Assembly: GCA_003598065.1 (NCBI GenBank)
Contig: QZKR01000128.1
Coordinates: forward strand, 1-64,000
Direction of reading: 5' to 3'
Source: Myxococcales bacterium
GTDB taxonomy: Bacteria; Myxococcota_A; SURF-8
Length of the DNA: 64,000 nt
The translations under genes and the position numbers were made by a program. Positions 33,045-41,423 of the stretch are shown here, piece by piece (positions within the stretch are counted from its first letter, which is position 1; the number at the start of each line of letters is the position of its first letter). Below the pieces are notes generated by a model. It searched no databases and was not told the origin of the DNA. It saw nothing but the letters and a program-made list of their open reading frames with translations.

Positions 33045-33203
33045 GGTCACAAATTCCTTCGATTGTTTTTTGTCGTTTGATAAACGGCGAGCCTGATGCT
33101 TATTTTAACATACCAACCGGCGGGACGATGGATTTTCGTTCCGTACAATCTGAAAATTTTGTTGAATCTTTTCGTCCTTACGCTTCTTGCATTCACGTCG
33201 GCG

Positions 33204-33232
33204 TTGACGTCACGCTCCTACAAGGGTAGGCT
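33204..33232 (+). promoter_or_regulatory. Weak candidate promoter for the dipeptidase gene
   Basis: TTGACG (33204-33209), 17 bases, TAGGCT (33227-33232). The -10 matches only 3 of 6. If real, transcription would begin at about the start codon at 33239, giving a leaderless mRNA, which fits the lack of a good ribosome-binding site there. Confidence 0.3.
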
Positions 33233-33238
33233 CCGGCC

Positions 33239-33910
33239 ATGCGCTATCTTCCTGCACTTTTCCTGCGCCGATTTGCGGTAGGGGTGATCCTGCTGGCTGC
33301 GCCGCTTCTACTTGGGCAGGCTGCTCCACCTGCGCCGGCCGTTCCGGCCGTTCCAGCGAAGACGCCGCCCGTCTGCGCCGGCGAGCCGCTTGTCGATGCG
33401 GCGACGCTTATTCCCGACGCCGTCGTCGAAATGAAATATGCCACGGCGGACAACATGTTCAAACGGCCGATGTATGCCGAGGCGACCTGCTGGCTGCGGA
33501 AGTCCGTCGCCGAGCGGCTGGCGCGCGCGGCGGCGATCCTGCGCGAGCAGGGCTATCGGCTCGTGCTCTGGGACTGTTACCGCCCGCCGGCCGTGCAGCG
33601 CGAAATGTTCCGGCTCCACCCGGCGCCGGGCGAGGTGGCGCATCCCAAGGTCGGCTCGAACCACAGCCGCGGCTCGGCCGTGGACGTATCGCTCGCCGAC
33701 CGCGAGGGGAAGCCGCTCGCGATGCCGACGGGTTTCGACGCTTTCGTTCCCGCCGCCTGGCGCGAGGCGGCCGACCTGCCGCCCGAGGCGAAGGCCAACC
33801 GCGAGCGGCTCAAGGCGGCGATGCGGCAGGCCGGCTTCAGCGGCATCCGCCGTGAGTGGTGGCACTACAACGCCAAGGGGGCGGAGAAATGGGGCCTGTG
33901 CGGGCAATAA
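33239..33910 (+). CDS. D-alanyl-D-alanine dipeptidase (VanX/DdpX-type, peptidase M15D)
   Basis: 223 residues. Signal peptide (FAVGVILLAAPLLLGQAAP) and an Ala/Pro linker. The catalytic domain carries the zinc motif SNHSRGSAVDVSL (the H-x6-D pair) and EWWHY near the end with the catalytic Glu and last His. YATADNMFKRPMY and LVLWDCYRP are standard VanX-family segments. It hydrolyses D-Ala-D-Ala. An exported enzyme would recycle cell-wall peptides and not strip cytosolic D-Ala-D-Ala as VanX does, so resistance is not implied. It stands alone with no van genes around it. Confidence 0.93.
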   Translation: MRYLPALFLRRFAVGVILLAAPLLLGQAAPPAPAVPAVPAKTPPVCAGEPLVDAATLIPDAVVEMKYATADNMFKRPMYAEATCWLRKSVAERLARAAAILREQGYRLVLWDCYRPPAVQREMFRLHPAPGEVAHPKVGSNHSRGSAVDVSLADREGKPLAMPTGFDAFVPAAWREAADLPPEAKANRERLKAAMRQAGFSGIRREWWHYNAKGAEKWGLCGQ

Positions 33911-34027
33911 TCGCCTTCCGGCGGGCGGGCCGAGAGATGGTTTTCAATAGAAAATGCGCGAAAAAAACAGCTAAATAGGCGACGTCTTCCGGTCTATGCC
34001 GTTTTATCTTTTTCCTCTCTTTTTTGC

Positions 34028-34056
34028 TTGAAATGACCCAAACGAGGCGCTAAAGT
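34028..34056 (+). promoter_or_regulatory. Candidate promoter of the MocR-ilvE pair
   Basis: TTGAAA (34028-34033), 17-base spacer, TAAAGT (34051-34056): 5 of 6 and 4 of 6 consensus bases. The ATG at 34072 is only 16 bases from the -10 box, leaving a very short leader that starts near the GGAGG at 34063-34067. Confidence 0.4.
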
Positions 34057-34071
34057 GAAGGTGGAGGTGCC

Positions 34072-35553
34072 ATGCTGCTCCACGTCGATCGCGACAGCGC
34101 CATCCCCCTTCATCTGCAAGTGCGCCGCTCCATCCGCGATCTGATCCTCCGAGGCGAACTCAATCCCGGCCAGTCATTGCCTTCCCTGCGCGAGCTCGCC
34201 GCCGCCGCCGGCGTCAACAAGCTCACGATGCTCAAAGCCGTCGATGGCTTGAAGCGCGCCGGCTGGCTGGACACGGTGCGCGGCAAGGGGATTTTCGTTT
34301 CCGAGCATCTGCCGCCCGACGACGCCCGCTTCGATCTCGACCCCGCCGGCGACAACCATTTTTTCGAGGGCGCGCCCATCGGCCCCGCTCCGGAGGAGCT
34401 GGCCGACGGCATCCAGGAGACGGTGGACAGCGCCCGTTCGCCCGACGTCGTTTCCTTCGGCGCGATTTTCCCGCCCAGCGACATCGTCCCGGCGGGCTGG
34501 GTGCGCATGCGGCAGACGGCGATTCTGAAGGAAATGGGTCCGGCGGCGCTCGGCTATGCGAGCACCACCGGCGTCGAGCGTTTCACCGCCGCCGTGCGCG
34601 ACTGGCTCGCCGCGCGCGGCCTGACGCTCGCCCCCGACGACGAGATTCTCGTCACCGGCGGCGCGCAGCAGGCGATCATGCTGGCCCTGCAGGTGCTGCT
34701 GCGGCCGGGCGAGCAGATCCTCATCGAAAGCCCCGGCTATCTCGGCGTGATCTCCGCCTGCCGCCTGCTCGGCATCGGCATGGAGCCGGTGTCGGTGGAC
34801 AAGAGCGGGCTGGACGCCGATCAGCTGGAGACGCGCCTGAAACGCGGCGAGTTCCGCCTCCTGTTCTGCGTCCCCGATTTCCAGAACCCGACCGGCGTGA
34901 CGATGACCGAAACGCGCCGCCGCCGCGTGCACGAACTCTGCCGTCGCTACGGCGTCTACATTCTGGAAGACGACCCCTCGGGGGACCTGCGCTTCACCGG
35001 CAAGGCCATCCCGCCGATCAAGGCGCTGCCCGACAGCGGCCATGTGCTCTACGCCGGCTCGTTCTCCAAGACCGTCGCTCCGGGGCTGCGCGTCGGCTAT
35101 CTCGTCGCCCAGCGGGAGGTCATGGTCCGGCTGCGGCGCATGAAGGAGGCGAGCGACATCTGCTCGCCGGCGCTCTCGCAGCTTCTCTTGGCCGAGATGC
35201 TCGCCTCGGGGGCCTACGCGCGCCACCTGCGGCGGGCGCGGCGCGAATACCGCCGTCGCAAGGCCGCGATGCTCGCCGCCCTGGCGCGCTACCTGCCCGA
35301 GGGGTCGCGCGTCACCGACCCCAAGGGCGGCATGCACCTCTGGGCCGTGCTGCCCGAGCGCATCGACACGATGGCGCTTTTGAAACGCGCCCGCGAGGCG
35401 CAGATTCTGTTCACGCCCGGCGCGCTGTTCTTCGCCGACCGGCGCGGCAACAACTGCCTGCGCCTGAACTTCGCCGCCAACCCGCCCGACCGCATCGAGG
35501 ACGGCATCGCCCGTTTGGGCGCTCTCATTCGACAGGCCGAAAGGAGGCACTGA
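34072..35553 (+). CDS. MocR-type protein: GntR winged helix fused to class I aminotransferase
   Basis: 493 residues. Residues 1-75 are a GntR helix-turn-helix (IPLHLQVRRSIRDLILRGEL, LPSLRELAAAAGVNKLTMLKAV, GWLDTVRGKGIFV). A PLP fold type I domain follows, with LVTGGAQQAIMLALQVLL, FCVPDFQNPTGVTM, the pyridine-binding Asp in EDDPSGDLRF and the Schiff-base lysine in YAGSFSKTVAPGLRVGYL. MocR proteins sense amino acids or PLP and regulate nearby amino acid or PLP genes; some are plain aminotransferases. Its stop overlaps the start of ilvE (TGATG), so it may be a 2-aminoadipate/aromatic-type aminotransferase or regulator acting with IlvE. The family call is firm, the function is not. Confidence 0.92.
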   Translation: MLLHVDRDSAIPLHLQVRRSIRDLILRGELNPGQSLPSLRELAAAAGVNKLTMLKAVDGLKRAGWLDTVRGKGIFVSEHLPPDDARFDLDPAGDNHFFEGAPIGPAPEELADGIQETVDSARSPDVVSFGAIFPPSDIVPAGWVRMRQTAILKEMGPAALGYASTTGVERFTAAVRDWLAARGLTLAPDDEILVTGGAQQAIMLALQVLLRPGEQILIESPGYLGVISACRLLGIGMEPVSVDKSGLDADQLETRLKRGEFRLLFCVPDFQNPTGVTMTETRRRRVHELCRRYGVYILEDDPSGDLRFTGKAIPPIKALPDSGHVLYAGSFSKTVAPGLRVGYLVAQREVMVRLRRMKEASDICSPALSQLLLAEMLASGAYARHLRRARREYRRRKAAMLAALARYLPEGSRVTDPKGGMHLWAVLPERIDTMALLKRAREAQILFTPGALFFADRRGNNCLRLNFAANPPDRIEDGIARLGALIRQAERRH

Positions 35554-36629
35554 TGCAGATCACGATCCGTTCCGTTCCCGAAGCTCAGAAACGCAATCCG
35601 AAAGAGGTCCTGTCCAAGCCCCTGGGCTTCGGCCGCGTCTTCGCCGACCGCATGTTCCGCATGCGCTGGAACGAGAAGAAAAGCTGGCACGACGCCGAGA
35701 TCTGCGCCTACGAACCGCTGGTGCTCGACCCGGCGGCGCTGATTTTCCATTACGCCCAGGAAATTTTCGAGGGCCTCAAGGCCTACCGCCTGCCGGACGG
35801 CGGGGTCGGCCTGTTTCGGCCGAAGCTGAACGCCGAGCGGATGAACGCCTCGGCCCGCCGGCTGGTCATGCCCGAGATCCCCGTCGAGGCCCAGATGCAG
35901 GCGTTGACGATGCTGCTGCGCGAATTGAAGGACTGGGCGCCCTCGGCCGAGGGTTCGTCGCTCTACATCCGGCCGACGATGATCGGCGTCACGCCCGTTT
36001 TGGGAGTGCGGCCGGCTTCGGATTATCTCTATTACATCATCTGCTCGCCGGTTTCCGGCTACTTCGAGAAGGGTTTCGCGCCGGTGAAGGTGGCGACGAG
36101 CGAGGAATACGTCCGCGCCGCCGCCGGCGGCCTGGGCGCATCGAAGGCCGGCGCAAACTACGCCGCGAGCCTGTTGGCGGCGAAGGTGGCCAAGACGAAG
36201 GGTTACGATCAGGTGGTGTGGCTGGACGCCAAGGAACACCGCTTCATCGAGGAGATGGGCGGCATGAACATCTTCTTCGTCTACGGCAAGCAGCTTTTGA
36301 CCAGCCCCTTGACCGGCTCGATTCTCCCCGGCATCACGCGCGACTCGATTCTGAAGCTCGCGCCGGAGATGGACCTGGAGGTGGAGGAGTGCCGGCTCTC
36401 GGTGGACAAGGTGACGCGCGACATCAACTCCGGCAAAATCACCGAAATCTTCGCCTGCGGCACGGCGGCGGTGGTCACGGCGGTGTCGATCTTCTCCCAC
36501 AAGGGCACGGACTGCCAGGTGGGCAACGGCGAACCGGGGCCGGTCACGACGCGCCTTTACAACCAGCTCACCGGCATCCAGACCGGCAAGCTCGCCGACA
36601 CGCATGGGTGGACGTTCAGGGTGCTGTAG
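35553..36629 (+). CDS. ilvE: Branched-chain amino acid aminotransferase
   Basis: 358 residues, the length of the longer BCAT-type IlvE. It moves the amino group between glutamate and Leu, Ile or Val (last step of their synthesis), in the cytosol with PLP. Seen: FHYAQEIFEGLKAYR near the front, RPTMIGVTPVLGV, GGLGASKAGANYAASLLAAKVA with the Schiff-base lysine region, WLDAKEHRFIEEMGGMNIFFVY, the LTGSILPGITRDSIL motif and FACGTAAVVTAVS. All of these are diagnostic for class IV BCAT. It overlaps the MocR-type gene by one base. Confidence 0.95.
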   Translation: MQITIRSVPEAQKRNPKEVLSKPLGFGRVFADRMFRMRWNEKKSWHDAEICAYEPLVLDPAALIFHYAQEIFEGLKAYRLPDGGVGLFRPKLNAERMNASARRLVMPEIPVEAQMQALTMLLRELKDWAPSAEGSSLYIRPTMIGVTPVLGVRPASDYLYYIICSPVSGYFEKGFAPVKVATSEEYVRAAAGGLGASKAGANYAASLLAAKVAKTKGYDQVVWLDAKEHRFIEEMGGMNIFFVYGKQLLTSPLTGSILPGITRDSILKLAPEMDLEVEECRLSVDKVTRDINSGKITEIFACGTAAVVTAVSIFSHKGTDCQVGNGEPGPVTTRLYNQLTGIQTGKLADTHGWTFRVL

Positions 36630-36649
36630 GGTCGCAAATAGGATCTTTT

Positions 36650-37588
36650 TCAGGGACTAAGCAGGGGGCTCTCTTTAAGGGCAGTGGCTATTTTAGCGAT
36701 CAAACCGACGAATTTGGCTATTTCAGCGCTTGTCAGAGACACTTTCCGTCCTACGACAGCTTCTCTATCATTTGTTTTAGTTAGGTATAGCGCATCGACA
36801 ATTCCTGATTTGTGAGTGAACAGGTGCCTTTTTTCAAAGCATCGTTTAAAAAAGCTCCAATCCTCAGGGCCAAACATTTCTTGAATGGAGAAGCCTGCTG
36901 TTTCTTTTAAGAATTTCTCCGCATTTTCCGGGTTCTGAAATGATCTGAAGTCATTCACCAAAAGATCTCTGCTCTTTGCCTCTATTGTAATATCACGGCC
37001 AAACCCATCAAACGATGAGACAATGTCTGTTAAGCAACTACGCAGCCTTCGCTCATAAAGATCTCGATCGGCTTCTTTTTGAGATTCTGATCGGTCTAGC
37101 TCTTTGGTTACTATTTCGCAGTTTCGCAATAGTATACTGACCGAATTACGAGTGCCGCACCTCGGGCAATATGCATATACCCCATATACGGCATATTCAA
37201 AACCGCAATGTTCGCAAGAAACGGCAGTTTCCAGCTCTTTCTCTTCGTATCTCCGGACAGGAGGTAGGGGGGTACTTGTATGCCTAATATGTCCATATCC
37301 TGTTGATCGATTAAACTTATCAACTCTTTTCCCAAGGCGATTTCTTGCTTGATCTATCATTTGGCGCATTGCTTTAGATCTGGCGTAGTGAAGTTGATCC
37401 TCCGTTGTGTAGTTATCGGCAGGATCGTTGCTTCCGCAATAAGGACACTTCAGGTTTTGGGACTCTCGTAAAGAACCTGGGAGGGGTTTTGTCTTGAAGT
37501 AATTCTGACAGTTCTTGCAATTTCTTCCTATGTAGCCGCCTTCGTCGGGCGGGAGGGGAATCGCAATTTTTATGGTTCGGCCTGTCAC
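36650..37588 (-). CDS. AT-rich zinc-ribbon protein with HEPN-like RxxxxH motif
   Basis: 312 residues, GTG start, no family name recognised. Residues 24-51 hold a zinc ribbon (Cys24, 27, 48, 51) and 125-144 a second one (Cys125, 128, 141, 144). Each pair is spaced C-x2-C. The C-terminal half is helical, with R254-HLFT-H259 inside FEKRHLFTHKSGIVDALYL. This is the R-x4-H motif of HEPN domains, which are metal-free RNases in many defence and toxin systems, and the HKSGIVD follow-on is common in such proteins. The base composition stands out: two 60-base lines that I counted, 36841-36900 and 37021-37080, have 26 G+C each. It starts 10 bases after a UbiA-type gene and looks like an insert. Function is inference. 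Confidence 0.75.
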   Translation of the reverse strand: MTGRTIKIAIPLPPDEGGYIGRNCKNCQNYFKTKPLPGSLRESQNLKCPYCGSNDPADNYTTEDQLHYARSKAMRQMIDQARNRLGKRVDKFNRSTGYGHIRHTSTPLPPVRRYEEKELETAVSCEHCGFEYAVYGVYAYCPRCGTRNSVSILLRNCEIVTKELDRSESQKEADRDLYERRLRSCLTDIVSSFDGFGRDITIEAKSRDLLVNDFRSFQNPENAEKFLKETAGFSIQEMFGPEDWSFFKRCFEKRHLFTHKSGIVDALYLTKTNDREAVVGRKVSLTSAEIAKFVGLIAKIATALKESPLLSP

Positions 37589-37598
37589 GTTTTTTGTC

Positions 37599-38474
37599 TC
37601 AGATCGTCCCTTCGATAATCAGGATGCAGGCGGCGAGCCACAACAGGACGTTGATCAGCAGGGGCTTGTCGCTCAGGAAGGCATGGGTCGGGCTGCCGCC
37701 CTGTTCGCGCAGATGCACCAAGTATAGATACCGGAAGATTCCGTACAGCACGAAGGGGATGGTGTAAATCAACTTGCTGGTGCCGAAGTGCGCCACCGTT
37801 TCCGGCGAAATCGTGTAGAGCGCGTAGCTCATCACCGTCGCCGCCGAAACGACGGGCATCATCTGGTCGAGGAAATACGGCGTGTAGTGCTCCAGAACCC
37901 GCCGATGGCCGTCGGCGCTGTCGTTGAGCAGCACCAGTTCGTGCCGCCGCTTGGCGAAACCTAGGAAAAGCGCAAGCAATATCGTACACATCAGCAGCCA
38001 GGGGGTGGCCGGAACCTCGATGATCGCCGCGCCGGCCAGGACGCGCATCACAAAGCCGATGGCGATCACCATCACGTCGATGATGACGACGTGCTTCAAG
38101 TAGAAAGAATACGCGACGTTGAGCGCGAAGTAGCCCAGGGCGAGCACGCCGAAGAGCGTTCCGGAGGCGAAGCCAGCCGCCGCGCCGGCCCCGGCGAGCA
38201 GGAAAAACGCCGCCCAGGCCGTCTTGGCCGAGAGCGCTCCGGAAGCCAGCGGCCGTTTGGATTTCAGAGGATGGAGGCGGTCTTTTTCCCGATCGACGAT
38301 GTCGTTGAGCAGGTAGACGGAGCCGGCCAGAAGGCAGAAGACGCCCACGCCGAGCGTGACCTTCAGCGTCTGATTCCACTCGAAAAAGTTCCGCGAAAAC
38401 ACCAATGGCGCATAGAGAATGAGATTTTTCACCCATTGCTTGGGGCGAAGCGAGACCACCAGGGACTTGAGCAT
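37599..38474 (-). CDS. UbiA-family prenyltransferase, decaprenyl-phosphate phosphoribosyltransferase-like
   Basis: 291 residues, eight to nine membrane helices. The first Asp-rich motif is NDIVDREKDRLHPLKSKRPLASG, and a second (Y-S-F-Y-L-K-H-V-V-I-I-D-V) follows the usual UbiA order. The start SLRPKQWVKNLILYAPL is the hallmark of the Rv3806c-like subgroup, which joins PRPP to polyprenyl phosphate for arabinose-type donors. The same subgroup is found in bacteria without mycolic acids, so the end product here could be another ribose- or arabinose-modified envelope glycan. It sits near but not in the sugar region. The HEPN-like gene follows directly. Confidence 0.87.
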   Translation of the reverse strand: MLKSLVVSLRPKQWVKNLILYAPLVFSRNFFEWNQTLKVTLGVGVFCLLAGSVYLLNDIVDREKDRLHPLKSKRPLASGALSAKTAWAAFFLLAGAGAAAGFASGTLFGVLALGYFALNVAYSFYLKHVVIIDVMVIAIGFVMRVLAGAAIIEVPATPWLLMCTILLALFLGFAKRRHELVLLNDSADGHRRVLEHYTPYFLDQMMPVVSAATVMSYALYTISPETVAHFGTSKLIYTIPFVLYGIFRYLYLVHLREQGGSPTHAFLSDKPLLINVLLWLAACILIIEGTI

Positions 38475-38680
38475 GACGAGATTCGCCTTCTGTGCAGATT
38501 TGCTTAAACATTCCTAGCCATTGGCCGAATTAATTGCAAGGGAAAACGCCCCGCAGGGCCGGCGTTTGCCCTGGGCATCCTTAATTACGGCAGACGGCGT
38601 TGCGCCCGTTTTCGCTGGGAGGGAACGGGGCGCGATGCGTTCGAGCATTCAGCCGGGATGTGCGCCGCGCGGAGGAAGGC

Positions 38681-39076
38681 ATGGCTCGGATCCTGATCGC
38701 CAGAGAATCGCCGCAGGAGAAACAGTTTTTCGCCGTCGCCCTGCGTCGCCTGGGCCACGAGGCGGTCTTCGCCGACGACGGGGAGGAGGCGGAGCAGCTG
38801 TTGTATGAATCGCGTCCGGACCTGGTGGTGGTCGATGCGGCGATGCCGGGGCAGGGGGGGTATCAGTTCTGCCGGACGGTCAAATCCTCCGCCGAATTCC
38901 ATACCACGCCGATCATCCTGCTGGCCTCGCGGGCCCGCGAAAGCGATCGCTGGTGGGCGGTCCGCCAGGGCGCGGACGCCGTCGTCTCCGCGACCCGCAA
39001 CGCTCAAACCGTCCTCGACGCCATTCTCCGCTTCGTTCGCGTCCACGACGCGGCCAGGACCCAGGCCGCGAAATAA
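38681..39076 (+). CDS. Stand-alone response-regulator receiver domain, atypical
   Basis: 131 residues starting at 38681, after GGAGGAAGGC. A single receiver fold: MARILIARESPQEKQFFAVALRRLG, with Asp52 in RPDLVVVDAAMPGQGGYQF as the phospho-acceptor, and PIILLASRARESDRWWAVRQGADAVV. The acidic pair normally at the end of the first strand is only ARES, and the conserved Lys before Pro in strand five is replaced (VVSATRN). It is therefore a divergent CheY-like protein that may bind partners without standard phosphotransfer. It is the first gene of the chemosensory set on plus. Confidence 0.83.
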   Translation: MARILIARESPQEKQFFAVALRRLGHEAVFADDGEEAEQLLYESRPDLVVVDAAMPGQGGYQFCRTVKSSAEFHTTPIILLASRARESDRWWAVRQGADAVVSATRNAQTVLDAILRFVRVHDAARTQAAK

Positions 39077-39108
39077 CGCCGGCCGTGGCGTCGCCGCCTC
39101 GGCGGGTG

Positions 39109-39114
39109 TATCAT
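39109..39114 (+). promoter_or_regulatory. Possible -10 box upstream of the CheW-like gene
   Basis: TATCAT matches 5 of 6 -10 bases and is 39 bases before the GTG start. No -35 box at 16-18 bases is convincing (TGGCGT at 39086). Confidence 0.25.
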
Positions 39115-39152
39115 GACGTCGAGTTGAAACCCAGGCATGGAGGAGCGTTCGC

Positions 39153-39668
39153 GTGCCGGACCGCAAGCCCGACAGACGGGAAACGCCATACGCGCCGGAA
39201 GCCGCCGCGCCGGCGGCGCGCGCGGAACGCCTGCTCTTTATCGCCGCCGGCCGCCTGTGGGCCGTGGCCACGCGGCAGGTGGAACGGTCCTTCTACCTGG
39301 AGTCGCTCACGCCGGTCCCGCTCGCGCCCGCCTTGGCGGCGGGGCTCGCCAATCTGCGCGGGGAAGCCGTGCCGGTGATCGATCTGGCCGGCCTGACGGA
39401 AGGATCGCCGGCGGGCCGTTCGCCCATCGGCCGGCGCTGCCTTCTCGTCAATGCAGGGGGGAGCCTCCTGGCGCTTCTGACCGACGAAATCCTGCGCATC
39501 GTACCGACCGCTTCCGCAACGCGCCTCGAAGCCGAGTCGCCCATCGCCGGCTCGGCCTTCCTCCACGACGGCGAACGCATCGAGGAATTGGATGTCGAAC
39601 GCCTTGCCCAGTCGATCCGCCAGGCCATCCGGCGCGCCGGCCAGCGCGCGGCCGCCGGCGTCAGATAG
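39153..39668 (+). CDS. CheW-like chemotaxis coupling protein
   Basis: 171 residues with a GTG start; TGGAGGAGC is about nine bases upstream. The first 25 residues are a basic and Ala/Pro-rich lead. The CheW SH3-like fold follows with RLLFIAAGRLWAVATRQVER, the conserved ANLRGEAVPVIDLAGL and the LLVNAGGSLLALLTDEILRIVP block. It should bridge an MCP and a CheA in the cytoplasm. The gene is 12 bases before the MCP, and there is no CheB, CheR or CheY next to it. Confidence 0.85.
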   Translation: MPDRKPDRRETPYAPEAAAPAARAERLLFIAAGRLWAVATRQVERSFYLESLTPVPLAPALAAGLANLRGEAVPVIDLAGLTEGSPAGRSPIGRRCLLVNAGGSLLALLTDEILRIVPTASATRLEAESPIAGSAFLHDGERIEELDVERLAQSIRQAIRRAGQRAAAGVR

Positions 39669-39680
39669 GGAGTAGCGCCG

Positions 39681-41411
39681 ATGCCCTTACACCTGCCTTC
39701 CTCCTCCGGGTCGCCATCGACCATGGCGATGGGGCTCGTCAAACGCCTCGCCCTCCCCGTGCTCGTGCTGTTCGCCACGCTTTACATCGGCCTGGGGATC
39801 CTGGTTTTGCGGACCGAGACGGACCTCGCCGACATTCGCGCTCAAACGGCCGCCGCCGGCGCGGCCGCGCAGGCGTCGCTCGCCGAGATCGAGCGAACCG
39901 TCGAGGATTCCTCGCCCGACGCCGGATCGCAAACGGCGCTGCGCCGCATCGGCGCGTCCGTGGAGCGGCTTGCCGACGCGCTGACGGCCATCGACGGCAA
40001 GGCCGAGACGCTCCATGTTCTCTCCCTGGCCTTCCTGGTCCTGGGCGCGATCGTCGGCGCGGCGCTGTTCATGTTTTTTCGGCAGATCGCGCGGCGCTGG
40101 GTGGGCGATCCGCTGACGGAAATGCTGCAAACCGTCGAGGCGGTCCGGGGAGGCGAATCCGACCGCCGCATCGTCCTGGCGCGCCTGCCGCCGGAACTCA
40201 ACGGGCTGGGCCAGGCCTTGAACGCCATGCTCGACGCGCTGGCCGAGTTCGCCGAGAGCGAGGAGAGCCAGAAGCGGCTGCAGGCGAACGTCATTCAGCT
40301 TCTGGAACTGGTCAGCCGGGCGGCGGAGGGCAATCTCGCCCAGCGCGGGCGCGTCACGGGCGACGCCCTGGGACCGGTCATCGACGCCGTCAATCTGATG
40401 CTCGACAGCATCGCGGCGCTCGTCGTCAAGGTGAAGGAATCGGGCCAGCTGGTGGCGCACGCGGCGGCGGCGATCCTCTCCGCCTCGCGCAAGATCGGCG
40501 ACGACGCCAAGCGCCAGGCGCGCGAGATTCAACGCGCCGGCGCGCTGGCCCAGACGGCCCTTCGCCAGGTGCAGCGTGTTTCGCTCACGGCGGATGCGGC
40601 GGCCGACGAATCGCAGAAGGCGGCCGGGCACGCCGGACAGGGGCTCGCCAAACTGGGCGAGTCGGTCCAGAACATGCAGCGCATGCGCGCCAACGTCCAA
40701 TCGACCTCGAAGACGATCAAGACCCTGGGCGACCGGGCTCTGGAAATCAACGCCATCGTCGAACTGATCAACGACATCTCGGCGCGCACCAACATCCTCT
40801 CGCTCAACGCCGCCATCGAAGCGTCGAAGGCCGGCGAGCAGGGCAAGGGCTTCGCCGTCGTCGCCGACGAGATCCGCAAGCTGGCCGAGCGCACGAGCGC
40901 CGCCACCAAGGAGATTTCCCGCTACATCGAAGACATCCAGATCGAGACGAACGACGCCGTGCTGGCCATGGAAGAAGTGACGCGCGAAGTCGAACTGGGC
41001 TGGACGCAGAGCGAGCAGACCGGCGCGCTGTTGCGCGACATCGAGGCGGCGGTCGGCCGCGCCGCCGCGAAGATCGTGGAAATCTCCGAAGCGGCCGGCA
41101 AGATGGCGTCCCAGATGGACCTCGTCGCCGAGGACGTGAAATCGATGGCTCAGGCGAACCACGAAACCGGCGAGAACATTCTGCGCACGACCGGCGAACT
41201 GCTCAAGCTGCGCGCGCCCCTGGGCGGCCTGAGCGCGGCGGTCCGCGCCTTCCGCCTGCCGCCGAGGCTGGAGCAGGATTTGCAGGACGACTGGTCGGCC
41301 TTTGTCGAAACGGCGTCGATCGCGGGAACCGGCGCGGCTTCCGCTGCGACGACGACGGCCGAAGCGGGAGAAAGCGGCGCGCCAGGCGACGACGGCGCGG
41401 CGGCGCGCTGA
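39681..41411 (+). CDS. Methyl-accepting chemotaxis protein, short periplasmic domain
   Basis: 576 residues. Two membrane helices (about residues 24-44 and 113-133) enclose a coiled periplasmic segment of about 70 residues, too small for a standard ligand domain. A HAMP-like region follows, then the signalling hairpin with the tip [21 protein letters not shown] near residue 385, matching the universal MCP core E[13 protein letters not shown]. It resembles PilJ or FrzCD-type receptors more than nutrient receptors. The C-terminal 40 residues are Ala/Gly-rich and lack a pentapeptide for CheR. It lies 12 bases behind cheW and 12 bases before the CheA-like gene. Confidence 0.9.
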   Translation: MPLHLPSSSGSPSTMAMGLVKRLALPVLVLFATLYIGLGILVLRTETDLADIRAQTAAAGAAAQASLAEIERTVEDSSPDAGSQTALRRIGASVERLADALTAIDGKAETLHVLSLAFLVLGAIVGAALFMFFRQIARRWVGDPLTEMLQTVEAVRGGESDRRIVLARLPPELNGLGQALNAMLDALAEFAESEESQKRLQANVIQLLELVSRAAEGNLAQRGRVTGDALGPVIDAVNLMLDSIAALVVKVKESGQLVAHAAAAILSASRKIGDDAKRQAREIQRAGALAQTALRQVQRVSLTADAAADESQKAAGHAGQGLAKLGESVQNMQRMRANVQSTSKTIKTLGDRALEINAIVELINDISARTNILSLNAAIEASKAGEQGKGFAVVADEIRKLAERTSAATKEISRYIEDIQIETNDAVLAMEEVTREVELGWTQSEQTGALLRDIEAAVGRAAAKIVEISEAAGKMASQMDLVAEDVKSMAQANHETGENILRTTGELLKLRAPLGGLSAAVRAFRLPPRLEQDLQDDWSAFVETASIAGTGAASAATTTAEAGESGAPGDDGAAAR

Positions 41412-41423
41412 CGCGAGGCGACG

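Noticed and set aside
33239-33910. Vancomycin-resistance dipeptidase VanX
   Set aside because: The product has a signal peptide and no vanHA or vanRS neighbours; a cell-wall recycling role is more likely.
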